Below, piece by piece: positions 1 to 11,850 of a stretch of DNA of 64,000 nucleotides. The stretch's first letter is position 1. Each line of letters begins with the position of its first letter. The DNA lies in the NCBI GenBank assembly GCA_015039465.1, contig MU130495.1, forward strand, positions 82,583 through 146,582, given 5' to 3'. Both the position numbers and the translations under genes were made by a program. The stretch is from Phlegmacium glaucopus (taxonomy: Eukaryota; Basidiomycota; Agaricomycetes; Agaricales; Cortinariaceae). The notes under the pieces are model-generated. The model did no database searches. It worked only from the letters and a program-made list of their open reading frames with translations, and had not been told where the DNA came from.

Positions 1-384
1 CCTTTTATGGAAATTACACTGCTATCTTCACTAAAATTTATTATGTAAAAAAAGTAATCAAGAGGAATTAAAGTTCCATACATAAGAAACATTTTATCTC
101 ACCAGAGCTTGTTGTTTGAATGGCTTTCTGCAGAGTCTATAAAGCTTCAATTTTAGCTTTTTTAATTTAGCACTTTTGGCAGGGATTACTGTCACTCAGC
201 AACATCTATACCTCCTACAAACATTTAAAACCTCAAATTAAATTGTTTTGATACTTATGATGTAATAAAACCACCCAGGCTGGGCTGCCAGCCATTGTGG
301 AAAGCACAATTTCCGTGGGTCACTTATTTGAGGGTGACCGTGATGTTATGGTATGTCACACTGCCTGAGATTGCTGACCCCCAG
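1..384 (+). repeat. Dispersed repeat, copy 1 (end motif ...GACCCCCAG)
   Basis: Nearly the same sequence recurs at 37082-37477 in the same orientation, both ending in GAGATTGCYGACCCCCAG. Its terminal 55 bp also recurs inverted at 57583-57637. No coding potential is visible. The left end lies outside the window. Confidence 0.85.
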
Positions 385-395
385 GTTAAGTTATA

Positions 396-434
396 GGTCT
401 TTTTGCAGTCTTGTAACTGGACCTTCAAACACTA
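396..434 (-). mobile_element. hAT-1 terminal fragment
   Basis: This is the last roughly 40 bp of the hAT-1 family, ending GGACCTTCAAACACTA. Full and partial relatives lie at 4034-4313, 15839-16427, 28390-28736 and 58322-63186. Confidence 0.7.
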
Positions 435-594
435 GACAAATAGTATTTTCTCAAGAACAAGGCTGCCCCTTTCAAGTGTTGACTGAGGACCTTTTTTATT
501 TTGACATGACCACACAGCTATGGAGTTGATATATTTTTGCTGTTGGACTGTGTACACTGCCTTCTCTTTTTTTCTCTCACACTTTAACACTTTA

Positions 595-1967
595 CATCAG
601 GAAAAACACTTTTGCCCTAGGACACTCTAAAATACTCTAAGACACCCCCAGAGCTCTTAGAGCCTTAGAGCTCCAAGAGTGCTCTAAGAAGGTACTATTC
701 CAATGTCTTTTTTTTTGAAAACTCAGAGGGTGTCCTAGGTATGTCCTGGGTATGTCCTGGGGCAACCTAAGAGTGTCCTGAGGCAACCTGAGAGCATCCC
801 TGAGGCAGCCTTAGTCCCTTTATATCTGATGCTAGAACCAGATATTTGAATAGTCTCACACAACAGAATAATAATAATATAATAAAATAATATTCAATTA
901 TTCTAAACATCATATATACTAGTAATAAAATAATAATAAAATAGTGATACAAAGTTATATACTAGTAGTATAATACTGGGGGAAGTAGGAAATAAGAAAA
1001 CAAAATTGTGGGTGGTTTATATATCTTTTGGATGGCGCACAGACCATTGGTCACATGATCACAGATAAGCATGATTTCAAGCATATGGTGCTGGGTCAGG
1101 GTAGATTACATAAAATTCCAAAAAAGGAAATTTTTTAAAGGTGGTAGAGAATTGTTTTAGGACCCTGAATATGTTTAAATTATATTAATAGCAGCTCTCC
1201 TTATTGAGAAAATTGCAAAATACTTTTCTGGATGCAGTGGTTGAATATTGTCTAGCAAAATTCATAAATTCTAAGGGACTCCCAGGGCCTCTTGATGTGA
1301 TTTAATCCAAATGGTCAATACACCAGGATACACTAAAGGTGTCCTGAGTAAATGTGTGACACTCAAAATTTTATCTATGCTGTCCTAGGTTGTCCTGAGG
1401 TGTCCTTGGATAGCATCAGAAAAAACACTTTAGCTCTAAGACACTCTAGCTACTCTGGGAGTCTCTCAGACCAACCTCAAAAAAATAAATATGTTTCAAA
1501 TGCATTTTTTTAGTGATTTGTACACTTAAATTTTTGAGGTTGCTCTGAGAGACTCTTAGAGCCAATGTTACGATTGCATACACGCTGAGTACACACTCTT
1601 TTCATTTTCTTTTCTATTATCACACATGCGCACTCCATGCGATGTTTATTGTTTCACCTACATGCTGTTACTGTTCACTTTTCATACATGTGTCGAACAT
1701 ATGTTTTACATACTTTTACCTCATGCCTTTCATTTCTCATTCTTGTATATAAACCTATGCACTTTGTACATTATTCTTTACCTAGTCTTTAATAGATGAT
1801 CTTACACTCTAAATCTCTCTCAAAGACAACCGCTGCTCTAGGCCTTTACAAGTCTATGAAGCGCAAGTCTACAGATTGATACTCGAAAACCGACATAGTG
1901 ACGACTGTTAACAATCAGTAACCCTGAATCGTTCGAAGTCATAACAGCCAAAGTGTTTTTCCTGATG
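595..1967 (+). mobile_element. CATCAGG-family DNA transposon, copy 1 (non-autonomous)
   Basis: The element begins CATCAGGAAAAACACTTT and ends with the exact inverse, flanked by TA on both sides (593-594 and 1968-1969). This fits a TA-inserting Tc1/mariner-type element without a transposase. Subterminal DNA is packed with variants of TGTCCTGAGG and its complement. It carries a unit of the R1 repeat near 1110-1225 and a nested solo LTR at 1566-1946. Relatives lie at 9127-10126 and 12243-12976, and the core at 33145-35640 has the same ends. Confidence 0.75.
1566..1946 (+). mobile_element. Solo LTR, family B
   Basis: This 381-bp unit starts TGTTACGATT and ends CATAACA, with the 5-bp target duplication GCCAA at 1561-1565 and 1947-1951. 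A TATAAA box is present near 1748. It keeps many CpG sites while its host element has few, so it is younger. A truncated inverted relative is at 29395-29690. Confidence 0.85.
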
Positions 1968-2269
1968 TACACATTTTCTATTGTTTCTTCTTCTTTTCCA
2001 TTGTTCTTTTCTTCTCACAGCTGTCCTCACTTCATCTTTCTTTCTTTGATAGCATGTACTTCTTTCCTTTTTATTCTTCTACATAGCCTCATTCTTAGGG
2101 TATAAATAGTGCTCTTTTGTACCAGGATAGGTAGTTTCTCCCAATTCATTCTTACTCCTCAACAGTCATCTTCTCAGTGGAATTCCAGTGAATTCCTCCC
2201 TCAAGTTCACTTTTTATCTCTTTACTGTCAATCTATCCCTCTACTGCTATAGTCTTGCTGAAGACTCTA

Positions 2270-2487
2270 CACTGCTGGCACTGGGTGGTGTTTTCCTTAG
2301 AGAAACTTATTTTTAGACATGTTTTGTCATTTCCAAATAATTTTTCTCATGAAAACCCAACAAGTATTTCTGAAGGAAAAATTCTAAAAATACATCAGGT
2401 GTTTCTCATGTGTTTCCCAAAGATAAATCTTATGTTTTTTTAAAGGTTTTCCTTTCAGAAACAGCAGGGAAACACCTATTTCACTCT
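2270..2487 (+). mobile_element. Half of a CACTA-like foldback element
   Basis: The sequence starts CACTGCTGGCACTGGGTGG and matches one arm of the complete foldback element at 63360-63797, but the second arm is missing. It is a partial copy or excision remnant. Confidence 0.65.
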
Positions 2488-2489
2488 AT

Positions 2490-2990
2490 AGCATATTTTA
2501 TAAAACTGTAACCTCATCCAAGAGTGCCAAAAATATTATGTTATCAAGTAAGAGAATAATGATACAATTTAGTTCAAATTTCTGAATTATTTTAATAAAA
2601 TTTTCCTTTTTTGGAGAATTTTTTTATATTCAAACTTTTAAACTTGTTTAAACTTTTTAAAAGATTATATACAATCAAGGTAAGAAGAAACAAGGTTAAG
2701 TAAAGTGGCTGCTAATTATAGTATGAATGAATATTAGGAACAAATCAATATAATAGCTGTACAGTATTAAAAACCTTAGAATCAAGTAAAGGAGTTTACC
2801 TCAATAACATTAGAAAGAAAAATAAAAGCATACCTAGATGATGTAATTTAATACATCTCTTGCAAAAAGTACATAGGAAGAAAATTTTTATGAAAATAGC
2901 TAAATACATAAGGAAAAAATCTTAGTTGGGTAGTGTAGCTTTAAAATCTGGACCTCTTTGTTGTAACCTATGCTCTGTAGCTATTCCACA
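2490..2990. other. AT-rich interval without recognised feature
   Basis: Very AT-rich sequence with short frames only. I see no gene or clear repeat boundary here. Confidence 0.5.
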
Positions 2991-2999
2991 TCTTTTGCA

Positions 3000-3830
3000 C
3001 AATCTGGTCTCTTCTATATTGCTTCTTTATTTTTTAAACTACTTACTAAATCAATAGCATCTATATAGTTATCAATATTGGCAGAGTTATAGTAGTAAAT
3101 AAAGTTGTACAGTTGACAGAGTGCAACTGGGATCTGGGCCTGTATATCCATATCATACTCTGGTGAGATAATAAAAATATAAAAGGAATATTTTAGAATA
3201 CCAAAACCCTCCTAATCATATTTTAAGCTCATGTATAATGAAGATTAAACAATTCTTCTTTGTTTAAAAGACCATTTTAGATATAAAATGTTTGCTGGAC
3301 CCCACTTATAACAATTATCCCTAACATCTTTGTAGAGGACTGACCAACAACTGATTACACAATGGAAAGCTTGCATCTGTAAGATAATATTTGCCCTAAG
3401 GAATTAGAAAGGATAAATGGCATGCACTATAAAATATAAGTAAATTAACAGTGGAACCCTCTCAGCTGAGAATATATGAAAAGTATAAATTGAAGCAGTG
3501 CACAATGAGGCAATTCTATATTAGAAGTTATGTGCAATACTTTTTCAATCAGACTTCCTAGCAGTAAGATAGGCAGATTTAGTAAGTTTATCAAAAACCA
3601 TGGTCCAATAGAACTAACAATGTCTTCTGGCTTTGTTTTTAGTTGGAAACTGTTGCTTTATGTTGTGCTCCTCAGTATCTGAAATATTCTTGACAGACAT
3701 TAATTAAATTGTTTTTCTCTTGGTGTTTCTGTTTGGAAGGCAAGTAATTAATATAAGTCCTATCAATTACTCCAAGAGCATCATTAAAAAGGGATATTAC
3801 TTTGTCTTGTCTATACAGCTGCCTGAATGC
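3000..3830 (-). pseudogene. PIF/Harbinger (HARBI1-like) transposase relic
   Basis: Reading the minus strand by eye gives ordered blocks of a DDE_Tnp_4 nuclease in mixed frames. NDALGVIDRTYIN (near 3780) holds the first catalytic Asp. KYYLTDASFPLCNQLLV follows near 3370 with the second Asp. ELFNLHYT...NMIRRV near 3240 is the ELFNLRHA-like block, and PEYDMDIQAQIPVALC near 3150 is the C-terminal block. Several stops and frameshifts separate the blocks, so it is dead. CpG sites are nearly absent, as in old repeats. The spacing and order of motifs are those of fungal PIF-like transposases, and I infer a degraded element whose ends are not visible. Confidence 0.75.
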
Positions 3831-4033
3831 TATATTTACATCAGCCTAATAAGTGCAAATAGATTATCCTTTATTATATAAGTAATACTCATGATACCTG
3901 CTACTTTCCCTTCATACCTCAATGATGCTCCACATGTTCTGGATATTACCATCATAGGCCCATTGTATTATGGTGTTATTTTATTATCCAAAGATGACCT
4001 AATCTTGGTATTTCTCACAAGAACTAAATTCTT

Positions 4034-4313
4034 GTAGAAAATCCAAATCCTAACAAAATTTAACATTCTTGGGCTTGTTTGGAAGCTATTATTAAATTTA
4101 ACAACTGTTTTTGATACAAAAATATATATTTGTCAGCAGAAGACCAGTTACAGACTGATTAAGACCAGTTAGGACCAGGACCAGTCCTAGGACTGAAAAA
4201 AACTGATGTAAACTGGTCCTAAGCAGTCCAGTCCCGTCTTTTTCAGTCCTAGGACCGAAGTGGACAGGCCCTGAGGGTCAAAAAACCGGACTGGACCAGA
4301 CTTTTAAACACTA
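4034..4313 (-). mobile_element. hAT-1 element, truncated
   Basis: It matches the hAT-1 family from the internal GTAGAAAATCCAAATC block to the terminus GGACCAGACTTTTAAACACTA. The other terminus is missing. It has the same orientation as 28390-28736. Confidence 0.8.
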
Positions 4314-4395
4314 AGCTGAAAGTGTGTGGCCAGCCTTCCATCGAGGCTCCCAAGACTCAAACAATGACAGATGGTTGTTGTGATAAAATCATTCA

Positions 4396-5036
4396 TTTAT
4401 TGCCTGCAAATGTTATCCTGGCCCTCAGATAGTGGCTGTTCAGGCTTGCCCAGATAATAAAATATTGTGGAATATGCCCGGGCAAGAGATCTACCCGCCC
4501 ACCTGGATTCCTGTGAGAAGTTGATAATGTTTCTAGGCCTTCCATACTGGATGACCAGTAGGATTGCCAGGTAGTGAACTCCTGTGCCAAGGGTGCTAGT
4601 TGAGGCCAAGATTTTGTAGAAACCCTCTTGCCATCACATTAGCACATTCATTTTGTTAGCATCTGGAAGGGATGCATGGTAGAAGTCAGACCCAAAGACT
4701 GTGGTTATGGCTTCGGTATCTTTTTTGGAGAGACAAAATATAAGCACTCTCTCACAACCCAAATTTCCTGGTAAAGTTCTGAATGTAGTCAACAAGGGTA
4801 CATCCATTCTCACTGTGGTCCAGATAACATATTTCATTTGTGTTTGACTGGCTGCAGAGCTTGAACATGGAGTAAATAATCTCCACATGGAAAGTAGGGG
4901 CACAAATAAGTTTGGTGGTAGATGGTGTGAGTTTAGCCAGTGCCAGGAGTTTCTTTGTTGATTGCGGGGGAACAGTCGCACTCAAAAGAACAAATGGAAC
5001 CTTGCCTTGCCACAATTGAGTTGCACCTAATACCAA
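4396..5036 (-). pseudogene. RecQ-like DEAD/DEAH helicase relic
   Basis: Three overlapping minus-strand frames carry successive superfamily-2 helicase motifs. FVLLSATVPPQ is motif III, ERVLIFCLSKKDTEAIT is motif IV, STSTLGTGVHY corresponds to motif V, and NIINFSQESRWAGR to motif VI (usually QESGRAGR). The pieces are joined only by frame changes near 4800 and 4630. The N-terminal half with Walker A and the DEAH box is not present in recognisable form upstream. RecQ-like helicases are commonly repeated in fungal subtelomeres and mobile DNA. Its surroundings here are all repeats, so I infer a dead repeat-borne copy rather than a cellular RecQ. Confidence 0.75.
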
Positions 5037-5039
5037 TTC

Positions 5040-7320
5040 CTCACACCTGATTTAGAAAAAGTTTTGAAACTTTGTTCTCCCAATGTCAGTAAGTTATTCT
5101 GTGACATGGATTCTCTGTACAATTGATATTTATCATTATTTCAGACCACTCAGAAGACTGCTTCAATCACTATGTAGTAATATTTCTCCATTTGATATGT
5201 ATCCATCTGACTTAGACATCTATATACCAGGAGAAATCTCCTGGGCTCTGCTATAAATACTGGCTCAGAAATGAGTGTGAGTAGTGATATTTATCCAGAC
5301 ATTCATAGACCAGAAACAATGCTTCTAGTTCTGCTGTAAACAATACCAACTCTGAAGTCACTGTGGGGTTTACAGCAGAACTAAAAGCATTATACTGATT
5401 TCATAGAGCACTACAAATGTTTTTCTTATGTCTAGTTCTGCTGCTCCTTCAGACAATGTAAGTTGTGTTACTGAAAGCCAGCAATTAGACAAACTAATGA
5501 AATGAAGCCAGGTCCAAAGGTCTCTAAGAGAACAGAACACATGGTAAATGATATTTCTTTGAAGGATAATGATATTATGCAATTGGTGTTTATTGTGTTT
5601 TTGAAGCTTGATGAAGTTGTGGAGGCTAAAGAGGCAGCAAGACAATAAATGGATGAGCTAAAGAAGCATCTTGATCTGGTCAAGATAGCCAACAGAGGTA
5701 CCTTGATGCATGGACAAGGCTGAATTGACAGACATGTTATCATTATTAATGTAGTCTTTTTTGGGCCCTTAATGAGAGATTGTGCTCACTATAAACCCAA
5801 GTCATAATATAGTCTGCAAGCACCAACATTGTGGCTACATATTGGATTGGGTAGTTCCAGGCATCAACAGCACTCCAAGAGGGGTGATTGAGGTCTTTCT
5901 TATATTATAAAGGCATGCAAGGTTTTAAATTTGAACTTTAAATTACAGTAGGGAGATATGGAGGAGTTCTGCACTCAGTTGGCACAGCTTGGCACCCAAG
6001 GAAGCCTTTGATGATGATGTCATATCAAACCTTATCTCTGGAGCAAAGATGATACAAACAGATATTGAGCTGTGAGATTGAAGTTGGTAGCTTCATACTA
6101 ATTGTGATAGCCCCTCCTATTTATGAAGAAAGACATGTGCTGACACATGTTTGTGTGGCACCATGAGTGTGCAGAAAATGGCTCCACAGACACAGGGTTT
6201 GAGCTTACAGTAAGAAAGTGATCACCATCACCTGTAGAAGGTGTGGCTTCAGCATTGATGTCCAGCAGCACTATGAGATCCCACTTAGTGTTGTTGAGGC
6301 TGACTTGAGCACTTTTAGTATTTTTCAAATAACATGACACCATGTACTCTGATTTCTTAGTGTTGGGAGACAACCCCCCCTGGCTTATAGGGCCCATGAT
6401 ATGTGTAAATATGTATAGGATTTTGTGGGATTTATTGAAATTGATATTTTCATCAAGCCAGTTGGTCAAGTGGCCTAGTGGAACAAGAGCCAAGAGCTCA
6501 AGCTCTGTTTGAGGATGATGTGATTGAGGTTTCATTTTGGAGTGGAGATCACCTCATGCAAGAGGGTAAACAACAATGGTGGAGATAGGGTTGTCATTGG
6601 AGGATCCAACAGACCAAACACTGCACAGATAAAACTGACACTGGTGCTAGTGTTGGAATGTAGAGATACTACAACTTTGGGTTGGCAGGCAGAGAGAGTC
6701 TGACAAATGAACACTGCACAGGTAAAAGTGACGCTGGTGCTGGTAAGAAGAGTCAGAAAGAAAACAGTAAGAAGTGTGTGTGACTGAGTGCTAAGATTGG
6801 TCACACAAGAGAAAAGTAACACTTTTATAAGATGTGTACCAATAAAATTGCTGTAACAGAAAGGAGTGTTCAAATAAGATAAGTGGTAATAAATATTGTG
6901 GGCCAAGTAAATATGGTGGATAAGAAGATGTAGTAAAGCAATAACAGAGCAGATGAATTAGATGATGAACTGTGATCATCTTTTGGTGTACCCAATTCAA
7001 CATTATTTTCTGAATGTACACAAATAATGGGTTGTTGAGAAACACAGCACTACCTGGAAGATGAAGAAAGAAGGGATGTGTGAATGAGAGGGAAAATTGT
7101 GGTTATAAGAGATTTGAAAAAGAAGCTGGGTGATCAGATGGGGAGTTTAATGTATTAGCAGACATGATTAATATTGAAATAATAGAATACTTGGCATAAA
7201 TTATTCTTGAATGACAGATGACATCAAAAAAGCTCAAATTGAAGTTGAGGAGAAATGAATTTTTAGAAAAGGGCTGGAGAATCCATGGTTGACTGTTGAC
7301 AAACCCTATTTCAACTTCAA
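5040..7320. other. Repeat-like DNA with short frames only
   Basis: CpG-poor sequence with no convincing gene. The longest frame is the 145-codon minus-strand ORF listed separately. A duplicated stretch near 6590-6760 (repeats of CACTGGTGCTAGTG type and TCTGACAAATGAACACTGCACAGGTAAAAGTGACGC-like text) gives repetitive translations and should not be read as protein. Confidence 0.4.
6098..6535 (-). CDS. Unrecognised 145-aa ORF in repeat DNA
   Basis: An open frame starting MKPQSHHPQTELELLALVPL and ending in a His/Cys-containing tail (SWCHTNMCQHMSFFINRRGY). The composition is protein-like: a plausible WDLIVLLDI strand and a C-terminal C-x4-C-type cluster with histidines. I do not recognise the family. 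It lies among degraded repeats about 1 kb upstream, on the same strand, of the helicase relic at 4396-5036, so it may be a remnant of the same element. There is no intron signal or promoter that I can defend. Confidence 0.3.
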   Translation of the reverse strand: MKPQSHHPQTELELLALVPLGHLTNWLDENINFNKSHKILYIFTHIMGPISQGGLSPNTKKSEYMVSCYLKNTKSAQVSLNNTKWDLIVLLDINAEATPSTGDGDHFLTVSSNPVSVEPFSAHSWCHTNMCQHMSFFINRRGYHN

Positions 7321-7765
7321 AGACTCCATATTTGAGAAATTTATTCTATCTGCATTAATATAGCCCTTTCTCAATAAGGAAAGAAGCTATTAATGGATTT
7401 AAAATAGATTTAGGGTCCTAAGAAGATCCTCTATCATTCTACCCAATATTTCCTCCTTGGGAAAATTTTCCCATAGGCCAAAATCCCATTTAATGCAATG
7501 TTTAAAAATGTATTGTGCATTTTTTCAATAAGGAAAGAAGCTATTAATAGAATTTCATGGTCCTAAAAGGATGGAGCATCCTTTTAGACACTATTTCCTT
7601 TTTTGGAAAAATTTCCCATAGGCCAAATCTCATTTAGCATTGTGTTTAAAAATGTATTTTGCATTTTTATCAATAAGAAAAGATGCTATTAATAGAATTT
7701 CAACAGATTCAGGGTCCTAAAAGGATGATCTATCATTCTTACAATTTTTTTTCCTTTTTTGGAAA
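7320..7765. repeat. R1 tandem block (three ~150-bp units)
   Basis: Units share CTCAATAAGGAAAGAAGCTA, then a GGGTCCTAAAAGGATG block and a TTTTTGGAAA block. The same triplet appears inside the MITEs at 32400-32785 and 36000-36385, and single units occur inside CATCAGG elements (1110-1225, 9150-9245, 12330-12410). Confidence 0.75.
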
Positions 7766-8259
7766 TATATGTATCTTGGGCAACTTGCTTGATGGGCAGT
7801 TTGCCAATTACCCATAGGCAGATTGACCCCTGATATATACCTTCTCCTGGCAACTGTCCATTTTGATACATGGTCCTAGCTGCTAGAGGTGGGGTATGGA
7901 TGGTCAGCTGTGATGGGGAGGCCTGATACAGCTGTGGAGTGTTGAGCACATCTTCATTACATCCAGCTGAAACACTTGGAGGAGACAGGTCAGCATCTTC
8001 AGTCTGGAGTGGCTCTGGGGTGCCTGGTGCATACCATATGCTTCATCTAATTCCCTGGAAAGAAATGAGAAAAGAGTTACCAGGCAAATAAATAAAAAAC
8101 TCATGCTGAAGATCCCATCTCTGTGAGAGGCAAGAAGTCCCACATGGTTTGGTCTTCCAGGGGATCTGGTGAGGGTCTGGATGGGCACTGGGTTAATGGA
8201 TAATACCAATTTGAAAAATGAATCCTACTATGGAGTCGGTGATCTTGGCACTGTCAATG

Positions 8260-9090
8260 ACATTTGTTTGTTGTCCAGAATTTCAATCACACTGGGGGGG
8301 TAATCAGCAGAGAGATGCATTCCCTTGGATGGACAATACTTACCAAGGAGTGTCAGGTACAGTATCTGTTGCCACTGTAGAGGGCATTGGTTCTGTTAGG
8401 GGACACCTGACTTTAACCCAAACCTCAACCTCAAAGTCATACACCCTGCCTTTCCGACGACCTCCGACCTTCCGTCCAACTCCACTTCTGTCACCGGTTT
8501 ACTCCGGAACCCTGTAGTTCCGCTCCGACTCCAATCCTCCATTTCACTCCATCTTTTATTTCTATTTTTCACATCACACCACTTCTTATTTAATTAATTA
8601 TTTATTATTGTATCATTCCTTTATTTATTTTATATCTCTGTTATGTCCATATTAGTACTTAAACACCCCTAGCCTAGCAGGGATCCCCATCCTTTCCTCT
8701 TTGGATCCCCTGCTAGGTAAGTCACTTGTAGATATCTTCTCTGAAATATTATTAACTTTGGATCCCCTGCTAGCTTGACTAAGTCAGCGTCGCAGTTGCC
8801 CTAACAGGTTCCTCATCAAGGATTTCAATCATGCTGGGAAGATAATCAGCAAATAGAGGCATTCCCATGAGGGGTCAATACTTACCAAGGAGTTTCAACT
8901 ATGGTATCAGTTGCCACTGTAGAGGGCATGGGTTCCTCATTGAGGATTTCTATTACACTGGGAAGGTAATCAGCAGAGAGAGATTTTCATATGGATGGAC
9001 AAGACCTACCATGGGATTTCTGGCATGGTTTCAGTGGCCACTGTAGAGGGTGTTAGATCCTCATTGAGGATTTCTATTGGACTGGGCAAA
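8260..9090. repeat. Tandem array, ~120-bp units, interrupted by a solo LTR
   Basis: Successive units share GAGGATTTCTATTACACTGG, GGTAATCAGCAGAGAG and GCCACTGTAGAGGG. The solo LTR 8394-8806 is inserted within the array, since the units continue on both sides after its GGTTC duplication. Confidence 0.75.
8394..8806 (+). mobile_element. Solo LTR, family A
   Basis: 413 bp, starting TGTTAGGGGACACCTGAC and ending GTTGCCCTAACA, with TSD GGTTC at 8389-8393 and 8807-8811. Other family A copies lie at 12431-12844 (minus), 19089 and 19337 (nest), and 29702-31102. A duplicated GGATCCCCTGCTAG motif marks the R/U5-like end. Confidence 0.9.
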
Positions 9091-9126
9091 AATAAGTAAA
9101 TGGATACACTGCTTTTTGTGGACAAG

Positions 9127-10126
9127 ATGCTGCATCCAGGAAAGTATTTTGCAATTTTCTCAATAAGGAGAGCTGCTATTAATATAATTTAAACATATTC
9201 AGGGTCCTAAAGCAATTTTCTACCATCTTCAAAAAATTTCCTTTTTTGGAATTTTATGTAATCTACCCTGACCCATATGCTTGAAATCATGCTTATCTGT
9301 GATCATGTGACCAATGGTCTGTGCACCATCCAAAAGATATATAAACCACCCACAATTTTGTTTTCTTATTTCCTACTTCCCCAGTATTATATAGTACTAT
9401 ATATCACTATTTTATTGCTACTTTATTACTAGTATATATGATGTTTAGAATAATTGAATATGATTTTTATTATTATTATTCTGTTGTGTGAGACTATTCA
9501 AATATCTGGTTTATATATGCTTTCTAGCATCAGATCCAAAGGGACTGAGGCTACCTCAGGATGGTGTTGCTGATGGCTTAAGCTGCTTTTTTCTATCGTG
9601 CTAAATAAATTTTGTAAAATCACCAAAATATTTGAGTAGCTAGATAACCTCAGGAGCCGGGGGGTCTTCTGCCAACATTAAGCAATAGAAGCCAAATTTT
9701 CCATGCTATTTGATTGGCTCTGAAGTGGCCTGCCCCCCAGCTCCTGAGGTGATCTAGCTACTCAAATATTGCAGGCCACTTCAGAGCCGATCGAATAGCG
9801 TGGGAAATTCGGCTTCTATTGCTTAATGTTGGCAGAAGACCCCCCGGCTCCTGAGGTGATCTAGCTACTCAAATATTTTGGCAATTTTACAAAATTTATT
9901 TAGCAAGATAGAAAAAAAGCAGCTCAAGCCATCAGCAACACTACCTCAGGATGCTCCCAGGATGCTCCCAGGTTGCCTCAGGTTGCCTCAGGTTGCCACA
10001 GGTTGCCACAGGACAGTCTGAGACTTTTTATACCTAGGTAACTTGCACCTGCAACCTCTTGACCTGAGAGCCTGAGCTGTCCTGGGGCACCAGGGAAGCC
10101 TAGGGCAGAAGTCATTTTTCCTGATG
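9127..10126 (-). mobile_element. CATCAGG-family transposon, copy 2 (5'-truncated)
   Basis: An inverted relative of 595-1967. It shares the R1 unit, the CACCCACAATTTTGTTTTCT stretch, the CAGATATTTGAATAGTCTC stretch and the TGCCTCAGG subterminal repeats, and ends TTTTTCCTGATG at 10126. The foldback element 9564-9941 is inserted in its subterminal repeats. Confidence 0.7.
9564..9941. mobile_element. Foldback element (378 bp)
   Basis: Two long complementary arms start GTGTTGCTGATGGC and end GCCATCAGCAACAC with a very short centre, so nearly the whole element folds on itself. It is flanked by the 12-bp direct repeat TACCTCAGGATG (9552-9563 and 9942-9953). There is no ORF. The right arm keeps CpG sites (GAGCCGATCGAATAGCG) where the left has TG/CA, which is arm-specific deamination. 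Confidence 0.8.
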
Positions 10127-10199
10127 TTGTGAAATTGTATACATGCTAATACAATAGTTGCCAAGAAAATCATAAGGTGTATAGAATCAGAATTTAGCT

Positions 10200-10870
10200 G
10201 TACAACCAATCTCCACCTGAATTAAAAATTTCCAGTCAATAATGAGGTTTGGGACTGTATCTGATACCTATTGAGATATGAAGTCACTTCAGGTCTGGTC
10301 AGGTTAAAGGTAACCCCTATCTTCATCAAGTGGGGGAGAGTGGCTGTGCCTCCTGGCTAATGGTGTAAAATAAGACAGGTATGCAAAACCCAGTGGATGA
10401 TACAGGATCATCTTCATTGACAAATGGTATGATCTTAAATGGTTAGGTATGTCTATCATCATAAAGCAGGTTATGTATCTAATTGGAGATTGTTAGAGCA
10501 AAATACCACTCGATAAGTGAGTTTCAACTTCCAATGTTTGAGCTACAGATCAATGGGGCTAGGCATGCAGTCAGAAGTGCATTCATGGCTTGTTGGAACC
10601 AAGGAGGTGTAACAGCTTATTGGGGTGTCAAATCTGTGCACATTTGAGGAAAACATACATACCATGCCCTGCATTATCTGCAATGAGGGCAGTCTCATAG
10701 ATGGCACCTCTTCCAACATCATTCCTTGTAGCACCTGCAACTATAGCACCTGCAATTGTAACACAAGGAGAAATCAACAAATGTGATTCATGGAAGCATA
10801 TGTTGATTAATACATATGTTCATGTTGTATTCAATTGCTTTCACAATGTCAACAAGGGATGTGAGGTTTT
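10200..10870. other. No gene recognised
   Basis: CpG-poor AT-rich DNA with short frames only. I see no repeat match within the window and no coding signature. Confidence 0.45.
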
Positions 10871-11850
10871 GGTGCTAATGTAACTACACAGAGATGGTTG
10901 AGAAAAAGGTGATCCTAAAATCTCTACTCTAAACAATAATCCAATCAGTACTTTGTAGTGCAAGTTTGGGTTTTCTGGAAAGTATAACCTTTTCAAACAC
11001 TTCAATTGACACAAACAACAATAATTTGGATCAGTTAAAGGATGATCAAACTTTTAAGCACTTTGCAATTTATAGCTTGCACCAACGGGTCAGCACAAGA
11101 ATTCCTAAGACTTTTCTGATTAATTTAAACTGTGTACACACAAGTCCAAGACTCTGTTACAACTTCACAAATATTGCATACATTGGAAGACCTCAAGGCT
11201 TCTGCTATGACTTCAACAATATTTACAATTATCACAATAATTCACAACTATTGCAACAAGTCACCAACACACTTGAGAAATGGATTTTATTGTTCAATGC
11301 CCAAGTCTCAAAAACAAGTGTTCTTGCTCAATGTCTGAGACAGTGAGCTTTACTAGGTTGCAAATGAGGGGGGAAAGAAAGAATCCAATTTTCTACCTGT
11401 GTACAAAGTCTGGGGGGTATTTTATACAACTGACATGTTTAAAAATAAATAATAGTCCAAAAATAAATATACTGGTACCCTTACTTTGATTCTGGTACCA
11501 TGTGCACTCATTGTGCCTTAAAATGCAGAGAGAATGAACCCACAAGGTCATTTTCTCTATATTTCCCCTCATTTCACTGTTTTAGGGATTTTTAACCTTT
11601 TTGATGGCAACTGTGCCCTCTGTGCCTGGAAATCATGGTTCTGATCATTTTAGATCATTTCCTTCATATCCAATCACTTCCACAGTTCCTGATTGACCCT
11701 GATCATTTCAGATCATTTAATTCCCACCTAATCACATTTGGTTATTTTTACTCCTACTGTTGCTAGGGCACCAATCTTCCCCTGAATATTGATTAATAAT
11801 ATTCTGTTGCTCCACAATCACACATGGCATTTGCTAACCCCAATATATTG
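10871..11850 (+). repeat. Repeat E, copy 1 (LTR-like)
   Basis: About 950 bp collinear with 60859-62100. Shared landmarks are TGTAACTRCACAGAG at the left, GTTGGGTTTTCTRGAAAGTA and GAATTCCTAAGACTTT, and CTGTTGCTCCACAATCACA at the right. The left side starts TG, but exact ends and TSD could not be fixed, so the class is uncertain. Confidence 0.6.

Larger units (their letters stand above)
435..2269. repeat. Repeat D, split by a CATCAGG element
   Basis: Segments 435-594 and 1970-2269 are the two halves of one repeat. The reverse complement of the same repeat lies around 23500-24118 inside the copia insertion (shared landmarks: an ACAAGGCTGC start, a TATAAATA box near 2102, and a pyrimidine-rich centre). 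The halves are separated by the TA-flanked element at 595-1967. It may be an LTR, but its ends are not resolved. Confidence 0.6.

Noticed and set aside
6532..6906. 124-codon minus ORF near 6.5-6.9 kb
   Set aside because: Translation of duplicated simple text gives repeated Ser/Thr/Leu strings. It is not protein-like.
8394..8806. Family A as an inverted-repeat MITE (TGTTAGGG...CCCTAACA)
   Set aside because: 5-bp target duplications, TG...CA ends and about 413-bp length fit a solo LTR better. Only 8 bp are inverted.
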